Source: Chara braunii | Taxonomy: Eukaryota > Streptophyta > Charophyceae > Charales > Characeae | NCBI GenBank assembly: GCA_003427395.1 | Contig: BFEA01000190.1 | Span: forward strand, 205,865-233,887 | Direction: 5' to 3' | DNA: 28,023 nucleotides | In this document: positions 1-8,990 of the stretch, piece by piece | Numbering within the stretch: the stretch's first letter is position 1 | How the letters are laid out: each line of letters starts with the position of its first letter | The notes under the pieces: model-generated | The model's input: the letters and a program-made list of their open reading frames with translations, nothing else | What the model was told of the DNA's origin: nothing | The model's database searches: none | Position numbers and translations under genes: made by a program

Positions 1-19
1 CCAGCCTTCCCCACTTGCA

Positions 20-26
20 GCCAGTT

Positions 27-58
<32 letters not shown>

Positions 59-72
59 GCCAGTTGAAACTT
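20..72 (-). mobile_element. poly(A)-only retroposed insertion with flanking direct repeats
   Basis: A run of about 27 T (32-58) is flanked on both sides by the same 14 bases, GCCAGTTGAAACTT (20-33 and 59-72, the first overlapping the T run by two bases). Direct repeats around a bare homopolymer are what a LINE-driven insertion leaves when only the poly(A) tail is copied, here on the minus strand. Replication slippage or a simple duplication is the alternative. No other element sequence is present between the repeats. Confidence 0.5.
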
Positions 73-127
73 GAAACTACTTGCGCGCGCGAGTTCGTAC
101 GCCAAAAGTCGGCCCTTAGAGCATCGC

Positions 128-230
128 CACACCACTCTCGAAATGTGCAAAATGAGAATGAACTTCCCGCTAGGACATGGCCAGATGCACCCGCCACATT
201 TTCGTCTTTTCACATTTCGAGAGTGGTGTG
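128..230. repeat. 20-bp perfect inverted repeat, 63-bp spacer
   Basis: Bases 128-147 (CACACCACTCTCGAAATGTG) are the exact reverse complement of 211-230. The pair is bracketed by a direct repeat GGCCCTTAG (111-119 and 235-243). It could be a small fold-back element. No protein-coding signal is seen here. Confidence 0.6.
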
Positions 231-395
231 CCGAGGCCCTTAGTACTTAGTACTTACCACCTACTGTAGTCGGCGATTAGTACTTAGCACTTAGCACCTA
301 GTTCCTCGGTCCACCACTCAGCCAAATGTGCAAAATGACAACGAATCTTTCGCTAGTAGATGGAAAGATACACACCGCCATACCTTTTGTGATTT
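128..395 (+). repeat. two diverged copies of a dispersed repeat
   Basis: The stretches near 131-197 and 310-395 share the order AAATGTGCAAAATGA, then a TTC-CGCTAG block, then an ATGG-AGAT-CAC-CGCCA block. A third copy lies at 3485-3535. The short words GTACTTAG and GTACTTAC/GCACTTAG recur between them (241-300). Function unknown; it looks like an old dispersed repeat. Confidence 0.45.
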
Positions 396-459
396 ATGAA
401 TCTGGTCAGTAGTGCAGCCCGGCCTCTAAACTTCGCAAGACGGATTCGATTTCACACTC

Positions 460-664
460 ACCAGGGGCTAGGTCCCACTTGCACGAATTAAGAGATACTG
501 ACCGTAGAGAGCAAAGATCAACGGTCGAAATCTCCTAATCGGCGCAAGTGGGACCTTGCCCCAGGGATACGTACACACACACTGACCGTAGATAGCAAAG
601 ATCAACGGTCGAAATCTCCTAATCGGCGCAAGTGGGACCTTGCCCCAGGGATACGTACACACAG
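460..664. repeat. fold-back repeat with an 84-bp tandem duplication of its right part
   Basis: Bases 461-505 and 521-565 form an imperfect inverted repeat of about 45 nt per arm (about 80% complementary by eye). The core words are GTCCCACTTGC on the left and GCAAGTGGGAC on the right, around a short loop with GACCGT/ACGGTC at its base. The right part is duplicated in tandem: unit 1 is 497-580 and unit 2 is 581-664, with one difference (GTAGAGAGC against GTAGATAGC). The shape resembles a MITE or a long RNA hairpin. No transposase or host gene is visible. Confidence 0.7.
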
Positions 665-718
665 GGTTCAACCTCGTGATGAATTGAAAGTCCGACGGAG
701 CAGTCTGGTACAGTCATG

Positions 719-869
719 CTTTTTTTTTGAGTGTATAGTGAATATGACAACACACACACATAACACACATTCCCCGCCCCCCCCCCAAAAAAAAAACAAC
801 ATAACACACGCTTACAGCTTGAACTACCTCCCGCTCCTCCCCTCCAACCGTGACACAAAAGACACCACC

Positions 870-900
<31 letters not shown>
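719..900. repeat. simple-sequence block: poly(T), (CA)n, poly(C), poly(A)
   Basis: The stretch holds a T run (719-728), CA-rich sequence around 750-770, a C run followed by an A run (about 777-796) and a poly(A) of about 28 bases (873-900). The apparent reading frames across it only reflect the homopolymers. Confidence 0.85.
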
Positions 901-955
901 CACCACTTGCATGCAAAGACTTCGGTTTTGAGCTCGGCGACGGGCGGTGCGCTAA

Positions 956-1014
956 AATTAGCGCTAATCTTGTGCGCTAAGCGCTTAGGGGCTTAAGCGA
1001 GATTAGGGCTAATT
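956..1014. repeat. palindrome-rich GCGCTAA block with outer inverted repeat
   Basis: AATTAGCGCTAATCT (956-970) and AGATTAGGGCTAATT (1000-1014) are inverted copies with one mismatch. Between them are the perfect palindrome TAAGCGCTTA (978-987) and further GCGC/CTTAAG words. ATTAGCGCTAAT (957-968) is itself a perfect 12-bp palindrome. This style is common at subterminal regions of DNA transposons, but no transposase or target-site duplication was found. Confidence 0.5.
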
Positions 1015-1268
1015 GGGCGCGGAGTGAGGCAGAGACAGGATCTTTTCGTGAGATCCCATCAGATCCACCATAGCAACATAGCAAGCACAGTGGTATATCG
1101 ATAACGATCTGGGGAATACTGCCTCAACATATCAAGGACACAGTGGAGAACAACGCTCACATCAGGGTAAGAAGCTGCCAAGGCTTTAGAAAGGAGTGAA
1201 AGCAGATCTGCAACGACACATATTGAGGTCTATGCAAGCGGTTAGGCCTGTCGAGCCAGGCCAAGATC

Positions 1269-1535
1269 ACCCAAACTTATGGAACATGTATGGTCGTCAG
1301 CCTGGTTGTTTCTCTTAAAGCCAAAGCAGGAAGAAACTGAAAGAAACCCAAAGTAAACAAAGCGATAAAGCCACCCAAACTTATGGAACATGCTTGGTCC
1401 CTGAAACGCCATTCACAGTCAGCCATCACAAATCCGAGCAATCAGATTACCCAAACTTATGGAAACATGTCTGGTTCTTCAGGCAATCAAAAATAAACAT
1501 AGCACTGGGCCTCCCCAAACTTGTGGAGATTTGCC
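1269..1535 (+). repeat. four interspersed copies of ACCCAAACTTATGGAACATG
   Basis: Near-identical copies start at 1269, 1372, 1449 and 1512. The first two contain ACCCAAACTTATGGAACATG. The third has one inserted A, and the fourth is diverged (CCCCAAACTTGTGGAGAT). Spacings are about 103, 77 and 63 bp, so it is not a regular tandem array. The fourth copy sits inside CTGGGC...GCCCAG, a small stem. Role unknown. Confidence 0.6.
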
Positions 1536-3106
1536 CAGCCTTTGATTGACCCAACCAAACAAACAATATTGCCTTCCTCTCATCCTTCCCCCAGATGCAA
1601 TCACACAATTTGCTTTCAGTCAAACAACTGAAATTGAAACTGACATTGCGCATACCTTCTTTTATTTAGTCTGGTTTGTGTCATGAAGTCAAATTGAAAG
1701 TCAACGTAAGGATGCAGGCAATATACCCAGTCAACCATCGCAAGAAGTACAGATAGGTGTTATATTGGGTCTATAGAAGGAAAACAATGGTTACCTTTCA
1801 GTTCCCTACCTCCAGAACTCCTCCTGAGTTCCGGCAGAGCTCCCGCAATCGGTGTCCAGACTCCCCACAGAATCTTGCTGCGGTCCTACCGGTTGCAATC
1901 CCGCTTGTCGCCTTCCTCTCAAAATTGGATCAGACTTAGAGTAAGAATGGCAGAAGATAAGGGGTTTCAAACTCTCGAGATACAGGAAGGGGACAACTCA
2001 ACTATCAGGAGAGGGCCTTGATATCTTCATGCGGCTGAGGACCCCGCAAATGGCGGCCAAAATATACAGCAACTCGGCCAAAAACGAAATCAAACTGCCT
2101 ATCGTTGATTATCTTACGACCTCCAATAATCGCAGCAAAACCTCTCTCCAACGAGCTCAGTCTGTCCGCAACTTGTGGCCCGAAATATACTAGTCACAGG
2201 TAAGTCTGCAATTTCGTGATTGGTCTGCCACTGCACGGGCTGATGGGATGAACGACACACCCCCTAGCAGACAGAACTGCAGTCCTTGTGCTGGTCTGTT
2301 GTAGGTTCGCTCAATGGCTGAGCTTTACACCTGTCAGTAGATAAACTCACAAGCTTGTGGCGTCCCCCCAACTACCTCGCATGGTAGAATGAACAGCGTA
2401 TGGGCCAGTAGACAGACCTGCCACTTTTTTAGCTCGCTCCCCACCACCTCGCTTATTGAGATTAGTGGCATACCAACCAGTAATCGAGTTTTCAACCCCC
2501 GTTGCTCCCCTGTAGTCACTCCGCTTGGTTGAGATAACTGCAGCAACGGAGTAAGGACATAGCAGCTTTTAAGATAGCGCAGTACCGCTCGCGGGTAACG
2601 CAACAGCAATGGGTTCTCAGCGGCTCAGCACAAATCTTTTAACAATAAGGTCAAACAGTAATGGCAACTTGCCGCCTCCAACTTCCGGAACAGGCAACAA
2701 CAGTTTCCTCAAACATGATCACAATAGTTTGTTTGAGTCTGACTGCCACGACTTCAACCTACAACTATCCTCTTTTCTCACTCTTAGACATCTGCGTTAC
2801 CTCCTAACAGATGTGCCGCCCCGACCAACTTCAACCGGACCTCAACCAATCACCATTACCATAGTACCAACACCAAAGATCTAGTGAAGAGTTCCCATCC
2901 CGTCAATCCTTATAATGCAGGAAACTACGACAATTGTCTGAGAAAAATAAATTGCAACTTAACCTCCGGAAGATAGCAGCACAATGACTATGTTACATAC
3001 TACCAGTACCAACAGTTTGTCTGATGTAACAACAACCACCTTGTTATGAAGACAACAACAATTTGCGGACCATTGCAGCAAACCTCTCCAAAATAGCAGC
3101 CTTGAT

Positions 3107-3313
3107 GTGAAGAACACAACAACACCTGCTGAAAATTTGCATCAAGCGTGGGCTGGAGACGACAGACACGATGAACATGTCAATGAGCCTGATCATTACG
3201 AGGAACAACATGATGACGTCGATCAAGCCTACGACCTTGATAATGATCATGATGACAGGCTGGAGTGTACGACTAATCAACCTCACTCTGTTGCACCGGT
3301 TCTCCCTTTCTAA
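3107..3313 (+). repeat. cryptic GAT/CAT/GAC simple sequence
   Basis: The stretch reads as an Asp/His/Glu-rich peptide in one frame (words such as DDRHDEHVNE and DNDHDD) and as an Ile/Met-rich peptide in the next. This is the signature of trinucleotide-like simple sequence, not of a gene. There is no recognisable domain. Confidence 0.5.
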
Positions 3314-3427
3314 GTGCATGAATGCACCTAACTGCAAAGTCACCCCGATACGTGTACGTTAACAAAACAGACTGAGTAAATACGTATACAACTACAAGGT
3401 ATGTACCTTCACCCCCTACTTACTCCA

Positions 3428-3431
<4 letters not shown>

Positions 3432-3477
<46 letters not shown>
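3432..3477. repeat. (CT)n microsatellite
   Basis: An uninterrupted CT dinucleotide run of about 46 bases, followed directly by ACATGAGTAAAG and the third copy of the dispersed repeat seen at the left end of the window. Confidence 0.95.
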
Positions 3478-3479
<2 letters not shown>

Positions 3480-3484
3480 ATGAG

Positions 3485-3535
3485 TAAAGTCACAACGAGT
3501 CCTTCGCTAGAACGCGGAAGGATACACTGCCCTTA
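3485..3535 (+). repeat. third copy of the dispersed repeat of 128-395
   Basis: CACAACGAGTCCTTCGCTAG followed by GCGGAAGGATACACTGCCC matches the copy at about 338-380 (GACAACGAATCTTTCGCTAG, then ATGGAAAGATACACACCGCC). Confidence 0.5.
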
Positions 3536-3738
3536 CGACGTTCATTAGTACGGGCACAAATCGTTACAAATCTACCTTTAAATCACAACCAAATACATTC
3601 AGCGCCTTGGTCGTTTCACCCCGGCGCAGCCTACGAATTGTATAACACCAAATCCGCACTTTCCCCGCAGAATCCAACCACGCCATTGAACTCGCGGTCT
3701 CCCATAACCCCTAATTAGCCTTTTAGCTCGTCATATTC

Positions 3739-4440
3739 CATCTAGAATCGATCGAGATTTTTGCTTCTCAACCTCTGCCGTATCTACCTCCACCATCTCT
3801 CCGCGTAGCTATTCTTCTTACTAGCTCCTATACCACTAACTTCTTGCTGAAACTAACTTCGAAATCGGAATCGTCCGACATGAAAGACTTAGTTTAGTTT
3901 CTTTGCTCGCCCATTTCCATCAAGGAACGGGTGAGCTACATAACTTTAACTCCCGACATACCTTCTATCTTCGATACTTTAGCGCAACTCTTTCTCCACT
4001 AACCTCCCCATTTACTAATGCATCATCAAAACTAACATAATTTTCAGTTTCGCCCGGCCTAAAAACCTTAGTCCAACCTCTTTTCCGGCCCGATTCTAAC
4101 ACGAGACAAGTAAGTTATGCTTTCTCCTTTCGCCGTATCCACGTTCTCGGCATCACTGTGCACTTGTTTTCCTATCTAACTCTAATCACACTAACTTTTT
4201 TCCTAATCTGATAATATATTCGGGGTCGCCCGCCCCGAAAAACCCATCCCTACTTATTTCCCCACTTAAATCCATCAAGGATTCGATGCGGTAAGCAACT
4301 CTAACTCCCGCCATAGCTACTCCCCTCATGCTTCACACGCATCCGGCGCGACTTATAGTCCAAATTCATTCATCCTCTTCCCTGCCTCACTTCACTTCCT
4401 TAGCGCCTGCCGTTTCGTTGCCTCACCCCGCCCGTTGTAC
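3739..4440. repeat. degenerate tandem array, about 177-bp period, four units
   Basis: By eye, units begin near 3739, 3918, 4088 and 4272. Shared landmarks are CCATCAAGGA (3917 and 4272), TAACTCCCG-CATA (about 3948 and 4302), CGCCCGGCCTAAAAACC against CGCCCGCCCCGAAAAACCC (about 4050 and 4227), GCCGTATC (about 3777 and 4132), and CACTAAC in units 1-3. Divergence is high. The spacing suggests an old satellite. No coding potential is seen. Confidence 0.45.
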
Positions 4441-5349
4441 TTGCTCTCTTTACCAGTAGTCCGCCTGCGCCTAAGCGTAGCGGCCTCCCCAGCCAGTCCG
4501 ACCAGCCCGACAAAACTTCGGGAAAGACCGGCTACAGGGCGGTCTGATTAGTCTTTCGCCCCTATACCCAGTTCGTCGCTGCCCTGCAGGTTGTCGCCAC
4601 AGCCTTCCCCGCCCGTATGTGTGGCCCAGACACGCGGCTCATACGTCGACACAGTTGCAGCCCCCACCAAAGTTGTCTTTGGACAGCCCTGCTTAGGCAG
4701 GGTCTACCACCTTTTGGGTTCCAAGCGGGGGTGTTCCCACTCTCCTTTTCCATACAACAGGTCACAGACTCGGGGGCGCGACCTCACTGTAACTTGTAGC
4801 GTGAGCCTTGGCGACGCAGGCTGCGGAGACTCACCCTCAAAATTCTCACGGTAAGCGGCGGGTGGTGGACCGTGCGCATGCAGTGACTCTTGCCAGCCTC
4901 AGGCTATAGCCCCACAGTCTCGCCCGAAAGCTATCAACACTCTCCGAATGGGAAACGAGGAAAGTCACGATCATGGACCCCATCATTCTCAACACGTCTG
5001 TTGACCCCTTCAACCCGTATTTCAATGTGGGTAGGGTGAAGGACTTTTTCGTTGGCATGCTGTGTCCGACGATGTAGCAAATGAGTCATGCCAGTCGGTC
5101 CCAACACCAACCTCGAAGCCGATCACCGAGGTAAAAACAATAAAAATGAATAAATAAATAATAAAAATAAGAATAAACGTCGCTCGTCCCTCTTGGCTCG
5201 TGATGCCGCGCACATCCAGGTGGCACATGGTTGCGCCTCGCCGTCAGTACCCCGTGAGCGCCAGTCACCCTGCCGAGGGCTTAAACTCGCTCCCGCGCGC
5301 GCGCCGTCAGACGAGCGAGGATACACTGGCGTATCTTGCAGAAAACACC
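4441..5349. other. no gene recognised
   Basis: GC-rich, with many short overlapping frames that match no family. It holds an A/T-rich simple stretch (about 5130-5175, AATAAATAAATAATAAAAAT type). No RNA gene or known repeat family was identified. Confidence 0.5.
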
Positions 5350-5375
5350 CCAAATACCCTTGTAAGGGTATTTGG
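5350..5375. repeat. 12-bp perfect palindromic hairpin at the LINE-A breakpoint
   Basis: CCAAATACCCTT (5350-5361), a GT loop, then AAGGGTATTTGG (5364-5375) form a perfect inverted repeat. It directly abuts the point (about 5376-5382) where endonuclease homology of the minus-strand LINE-A half stops. It could have promoted the rearrangement or be a scar of it. Confidence 0.75.
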
Positions 5376-5379
5376 TACG

Positions 5380-6156
5380 GCAACGTGGTAAGATATTAGA
5401 AAACTGAAGAATGCCTTGCAATTCTTCTGATACTAGGATGAGGTCAGTTATGGATTTAGTGTTTTTGTTTGGTTGTTTTTTTCTGAAACACGAAAAGGTC
5501 TTGGCTGTTGGATTGAGCCTTCTGAATGAATAAAAAAAGTCGGATGAGTGACATAAGTTAGCTATTATTTGCTCATCCTTCTCTATATAGGCGGGACAAG
5601 GGGAGATAATGGTCCATCTATCCAGGTTGCGATCCGAAGCTGCATTGAAGTCCCTTGCCATAATGATCGGGATTCCAATTGGCAGACAATGAAGTATATC
5701 TTAAAAAAAAACTTAGCGTTTAGTAAGTTCGTTTGGGCCGTATACATTTAGTATACTGACAACTTCATTCTCCAACTTGACGAGGATATAGATTCATCTT
5801 CCTTCCTGCTTATCTGCTTCCCAATTTAGCACCTCTACCTTGGACTCAAGGGATATCCATATGGCAACTTCTGCGCTACCTGGTTTGGGGGCGTGCGATC
5901 TATATGTAGAGTAGGGTCAAATTTCTTTGTGGTTGTAATTGTGTAGAGGTGTGTTCAGTAGATGTGTTTCCTGAATGCAAATTACATCCGGCCATTTCCT
6001 GTCTCCCACTCCTTTGAGGAGTTCTATTATAGTTTGCCTTTTATTCTTCTTGGTTGAAGCAAGGTCATTAACGTTGAGGGTCCTTAAGTCCAAATATGCA
6101 TTCCTTTTCAGTAATTTTCAGTTTTTGTATTTGTTATAAAGCACCTCTATAAGGTT
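5380..6156 (-). pseudogene. LINE APE-type endonuclease, broken and cut before SDH
   Basis: Established family knowledge: this domain nicks target DNA to prime reverse transcription. Seen here on the minus strand: the N-terminal words LRTLNVNDLAS and DVICIQETH (catalytic Glu in QETH, 5962-5973), then ILNVYGPNE, then RDFNAASDRNLDRW (normally GDFN; the Gly is now Arg), then RRLNPTAKTFSCF, ITDLILVSEEL and finally ILPRC ending at 5380. In-frame stops interrupt it, for example after HKEI, after QEGR and after LTKR. The frame continues from the upstream region through two stops, so the original was one long ORF. The last catalytic motif, SDH, is absent here but present at 10658-10666 on the other strand. 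Confidence 0.85.
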
Positions 6157-6180
6157 CACATCGTTCACTTTTCCAACCCT

Positions 6181-7087
6181 TTACATGTTCTTCCAAGGTG
6201 CTGTATCTAGGATCCCTCCTCTCCGAAGGGAAACTCTCTTTAGAAGTCTGAGCAGGAGACTAAGTACATCTTCCTTTGACCAGAATTGGTTAGCCTTAAT
6301 CTTAAGGATTTGCAGGTCCTTGAGAGAGTCTTCCCCCATCCATCTCAGGCTGACCGTATCCGGAGCCTTGTATCTCAGATACACATCACTATCTTCGATC
6401 TTTTCTGGCTCTGAGATTAGTATTATTGTTGCCTCTCCCCCTGGGGAAAAATGATCTGTGATAAATTTGGAGAGATGTGGGTTGATGTTCGCTGCTCCAG
6501 TTTCGTTTTCTGTGATGTCAGGGAGGGAGATGAGAGATGGTTTCATACCATGGATAGTGATTTCCCCATACTGGGAGTCTTTGGTTTCCAAAAGCTCCGC
6601 TTCCCAACGACCTTCTTTAAATCTAACTGGTAGTATGATGGTCCCAGGTCTAGAAAGGAGAAGTGACGTTCTGTGCCCTTGCAATCTCGACCTCAACTTC
6701 TGTTGTTTGCTCATAGAATATCGCCGATTGGGAGGTAAGTTGGAATGGAGACAGGCGCCAAGTGATATAAGTTGTACTTTTCTCGGTGGATGAGGGATAT
6801 CTTCAATGAGATCTATTTTATCCTTTTGACCCCCTATTTCTACCATGCTCTGTGTTCCTATGTCTTGCTCTTCCAACCCTTTGACTATATTACCCGTTTC
6901 CCACTCGATCAGGGAAGATTTTGGTTTTGATCTTGTTTCCCCTTTCAATTCTTCATTTATTTAGATAAATTTATTCTTCCATATAATCGGGGAAATAACT
7001 TCCACCACCCTCGTCCTTTTCTTTTCCCTCTCCCATGTCGATTCTCTTGTTGTGGCGAGCTCTGGCTCTGAATCAGAGGAGTGACTG
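6181..7087 (-). pseudogene. LINE-A N-terminal region upstream of the endonuclease
   Basis: An open stretch of about 300 codons on the minus strand with one internal stop (TAA just after WKNKFI, about 6960). It starts with an acidic, Ser-rich linker (SHSSDSEPELATTRES) and a basic patch (REKKRTRVV). It continues as a folded-looking region with SRPGTIILPVRFKEGRWEAE, GEATIILISEPE and LRWMGEDSLKDLQILKI, and ends DTAPWKNM-stop at 6181. Two stops separate it, in the same frame, from the endonuclease start. I do not recognise a named domain. By position it probably belongs to the ORF2 amino end or an ORF1/ORF2 fusion. No zinc knuckle was found. Confidence 0.55.
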
Positions 7088-7748
7088 AGTACTGATCATG
7101 TACCAGCAGGGCATCTGCAACCTACTCAAGGGGTTTTGGTGGATTGGGATCTGCTGCCATATTAGCTTATGAAAAAGTTGAGATCTTCCACACCTGGTGC
7201 CGGTAAGGAACGATGACCATGACATTATTATAGCCTAGTGGGGGAGTGGGACCATCATCCATGATTACTTGTGAAGATTAAGAGGGGAGACCGTTCTGCT
7301 GTGCAAAGGGGACGATGGACATATCATTATGAAGGCCCGTAGTGCCCAGAAGGGTCAGAGATCCTGCAACGAGCATTGAGAAATCCCGAGAAACCCGTAA
7401 TCATGGAGTATCTCGTGATCCTTTCTGACTGTGACTTATGTTATGAGGACCTAATGAACAACTGGACTCTTACGTGCATTGCTGGTATTCAGCAAGCAGT
7501 GAGCTCCGACATCCTTTGTGTACCATTATTTAAGTCTCCTTTATTTTGTAGCCTTGATGTTCTGCCTTCCAGATTTGGGTGTGAGAGGAAGTTTTCGCAG
7601 TATCTTTGTGTAATTGCAGATTTTTTTCGAAGTGCTTCTTCCCCCACCTTTCTTGATTTTATCGGACTATTGCTTTTCTTTTTAATTTTTTCCGTCTGGC
7701 CAGCTCTTTGATCCTTCTAAGCCCTTTAGCTCTCCGCATGTGTTGACC
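7088..7748. other. decayed LINE-A coding linker, minus strand
   Basis: Between the ORF1-like frame and the N-terminal region the minus strand shows only broken pieces, such as RRIKELARRKKLKRK (about 7720-7680) and MAADPNPPKPLE (about 7160). It probably held coding or inter-ORF sequence, now full of stops and frameshifts. The plus-strand frame at 7376-7711 looks like a shadow. Confidence 0.4.
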
Positions 7749-8123
7749 TTATCTGTTATTGTGAAGGTCAGGAGGGTCTGCTGAGTTTTGAACATTGCTC
7801 AAGGTAAGTTGTGCCATCAACTTTTGAGTGATAATGTGCAGCAGTTTATTGCGCATGTCTTTCCATTCTACACCTGGAGTGAGACCATATTGGAGTGCGG
7901 TTTTGAGACTATCATTACCACACAACAATTTAGAAAGGTTTTCCTCAATAACACGCCAGTCCAAATCTGGTATAACTGCATACTTAAATTTGAGGTTTGT
8001 TGTGACCCACATCGACATTTTTCGTAAGTTGGTTTGCAGATCCTCCAGAGAATCCGAAGTATCTGCTTTCACACCCATTGCAAATACTTCCTTAAGGGCG
8101 TCCAGTTCCATGGCGTCTGGCAT
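7749..8123 (-). pseudogene. ORF1-like protein of LINE-A (124 codons remaining)
   Basis: Minus strand, starting at the first in-frame ATG after an upstream TAA (start MPDAMELDALKEVF). It is a predominantly helical, charged polypeptide (SLEDLQTNLRKMSMWV, DWRVIEENLSKLLCG, MRNKLLHIITQKLMAQL), ending PPDLHNNR-stop. Beyond the stop the same strand shows a basic run (RRIKELARRKKLKRK), which suggests that the frame once continued. There is no RRM or zinc knuckle. Assignment to ORF1 rests on position (5' of the endonuclease, same strand), not on homology. A chance frame cannot be excluded. Confidence 0.45.
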
Positions 8124-8371
8124 TGAAAGATCATGAACTATTGTTTGATAAGGTTGACTTTAGGCTGGTGAGAGTACTTACCTTTGTGGTTTGGCCTGCA
8201 TGTGGCTGAGTGAGATCACTACTTAGTCTGAGTTTCAGTTGATTGGTAGTTGCTTTAGTTGCTCACCACGTGCTAGAGCCATAAAAGTTAGTTTCAATCC
8301 CTGCATTTTCTTAGCTAAGTTTATTTTACTTAGGTCAATTCTCGCATTTTCTGGGATCATTTGTTATACTT

Positions 8372-8990
8372 GGCTTTGTATAAATTTTGGTAAGTCACTT
8401 TCTCTACGGGAAGCGCTGCCCAAATTTCTACAAAACCAAGGAGTTAGTCAAATTTTGTCTTTTCAAAGTTCAGTTTGTCTAACTTTTATATATGACTTAG
8501 TAAAAATTTGGAGAGTCCCCTTTTCTAAAAGAAGTGTTACCCAAATTTTTGCTTATTCAAGGAGTTAAATAAAATTGAACCTTGAGAAGTCAAAGTCATT
8601 TTAAATTATGAACTTAACTTTGTATAAATTTTGGTAAGCTACTTTCTCTATGGGAAGCGCTGCCGAAATTTCTGTAAATCCAAGGAGTTAGTTAAAATTT
8701 GACTTTTCAAAGTTCAACTTGTTTGATTCTTATATATGGCTTAGTAAAAATCTGGGAAGTCTCCTTTTTTAAAGGGAGTGCTGCCCAAATTTTTGCTAAT
8801 TCAGGGAGTTAAACAAAATTTGACTTTGGAAAGTTGAAGGTTGTTTTTGTTTTTATATTTGGGTTGATATAAATTCTAAGAAGATACTTTTCCTACGGGA
8901 AGCGCTGCCGAAATTTTCTTAGATTAAAGGAGATATATTATATTTTGACAGGTGGTGATCCTGATAATCCACTCTTTATGGGGGAGATTT
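8372..8990. repeat. five ~122-bp monomers in alternating A-B-A-B-A order
   Basis: Monomers begin at about 8372, 8494, 8616, 8738 and 8862 (steps of 122, 122, 122 and 124). Type A contains TTGTATAAATTTTGGTAAG (8377, 8619; diverged at 8865) and GGGAAGCGCTGCC. Type B contains CTTAGTAAAAAT (8496, 8740) and CCCAAATTTTTGC. All carry an AAGGAGTTA or AGGGAGTTA word about 60 bp in. The higher-order period is 244 bp. They lie immediately upstream (minus strand) of the LINE-A ORF1-like start, where a 5' UTR would be. A diverged sixth copy may lie at about 8250-8370. Confidence 0.8.

Larger units (their letters stand above)
1015..3431. other. no gene recognised; repeat-bearing intergenic DNA
   Basis: Reading frames here are short, overlap on both strands and resemble no family I know. 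The visible content is the interspersed 20-mer repeat at 1269-1535, and CAA/GAT-rich cryptic simple sequence around 2600-3300. I see no splice-bounded coding run, tRNA or rRNA. Confidence 0.6.
5380..8136 (-). mobile_element. LINE-A, 5' half (ORF1-like, N-terminal region, endonuclease)
   Basis: This is a decayed non-LTR retrotransposon segment read right to left. In order it holds a 124-residue ORF1-like frame (8123-7749), a basic stretch, an acidic/Ser-rich linker, a ~255-residue N-terminal region (to 6181) and an APE endonuclease that stops at about 5380, just before its SDH motif. The missing continuation (SDH, RT, zinc finger) is on the plus strand from 10655. Stops and frameshifts make it non-functional. 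Flank: a perfect palindrome (5350-5375) at the truncated side. Confidence 0.8.

Noticed and set aside
497-664. CRISPR-like or short regular repeat array
   Set aside because: Only two adjacent 84-bp copies with no spacers, in a eukaryotic context.
2609-2884. 91-codon plus-strand frame
   Set aside because: No domain, Asn/Thr/Pro-rich, in CAA-type simple sequence, and a similar-size frame abuts it on the other strand.
7376-7711. 111-codon plus-strand frame
   Set aside because: It lies antisense inside decayed LINE-A coding sequence, and its hydrophobic end comes from T-rich DNA.
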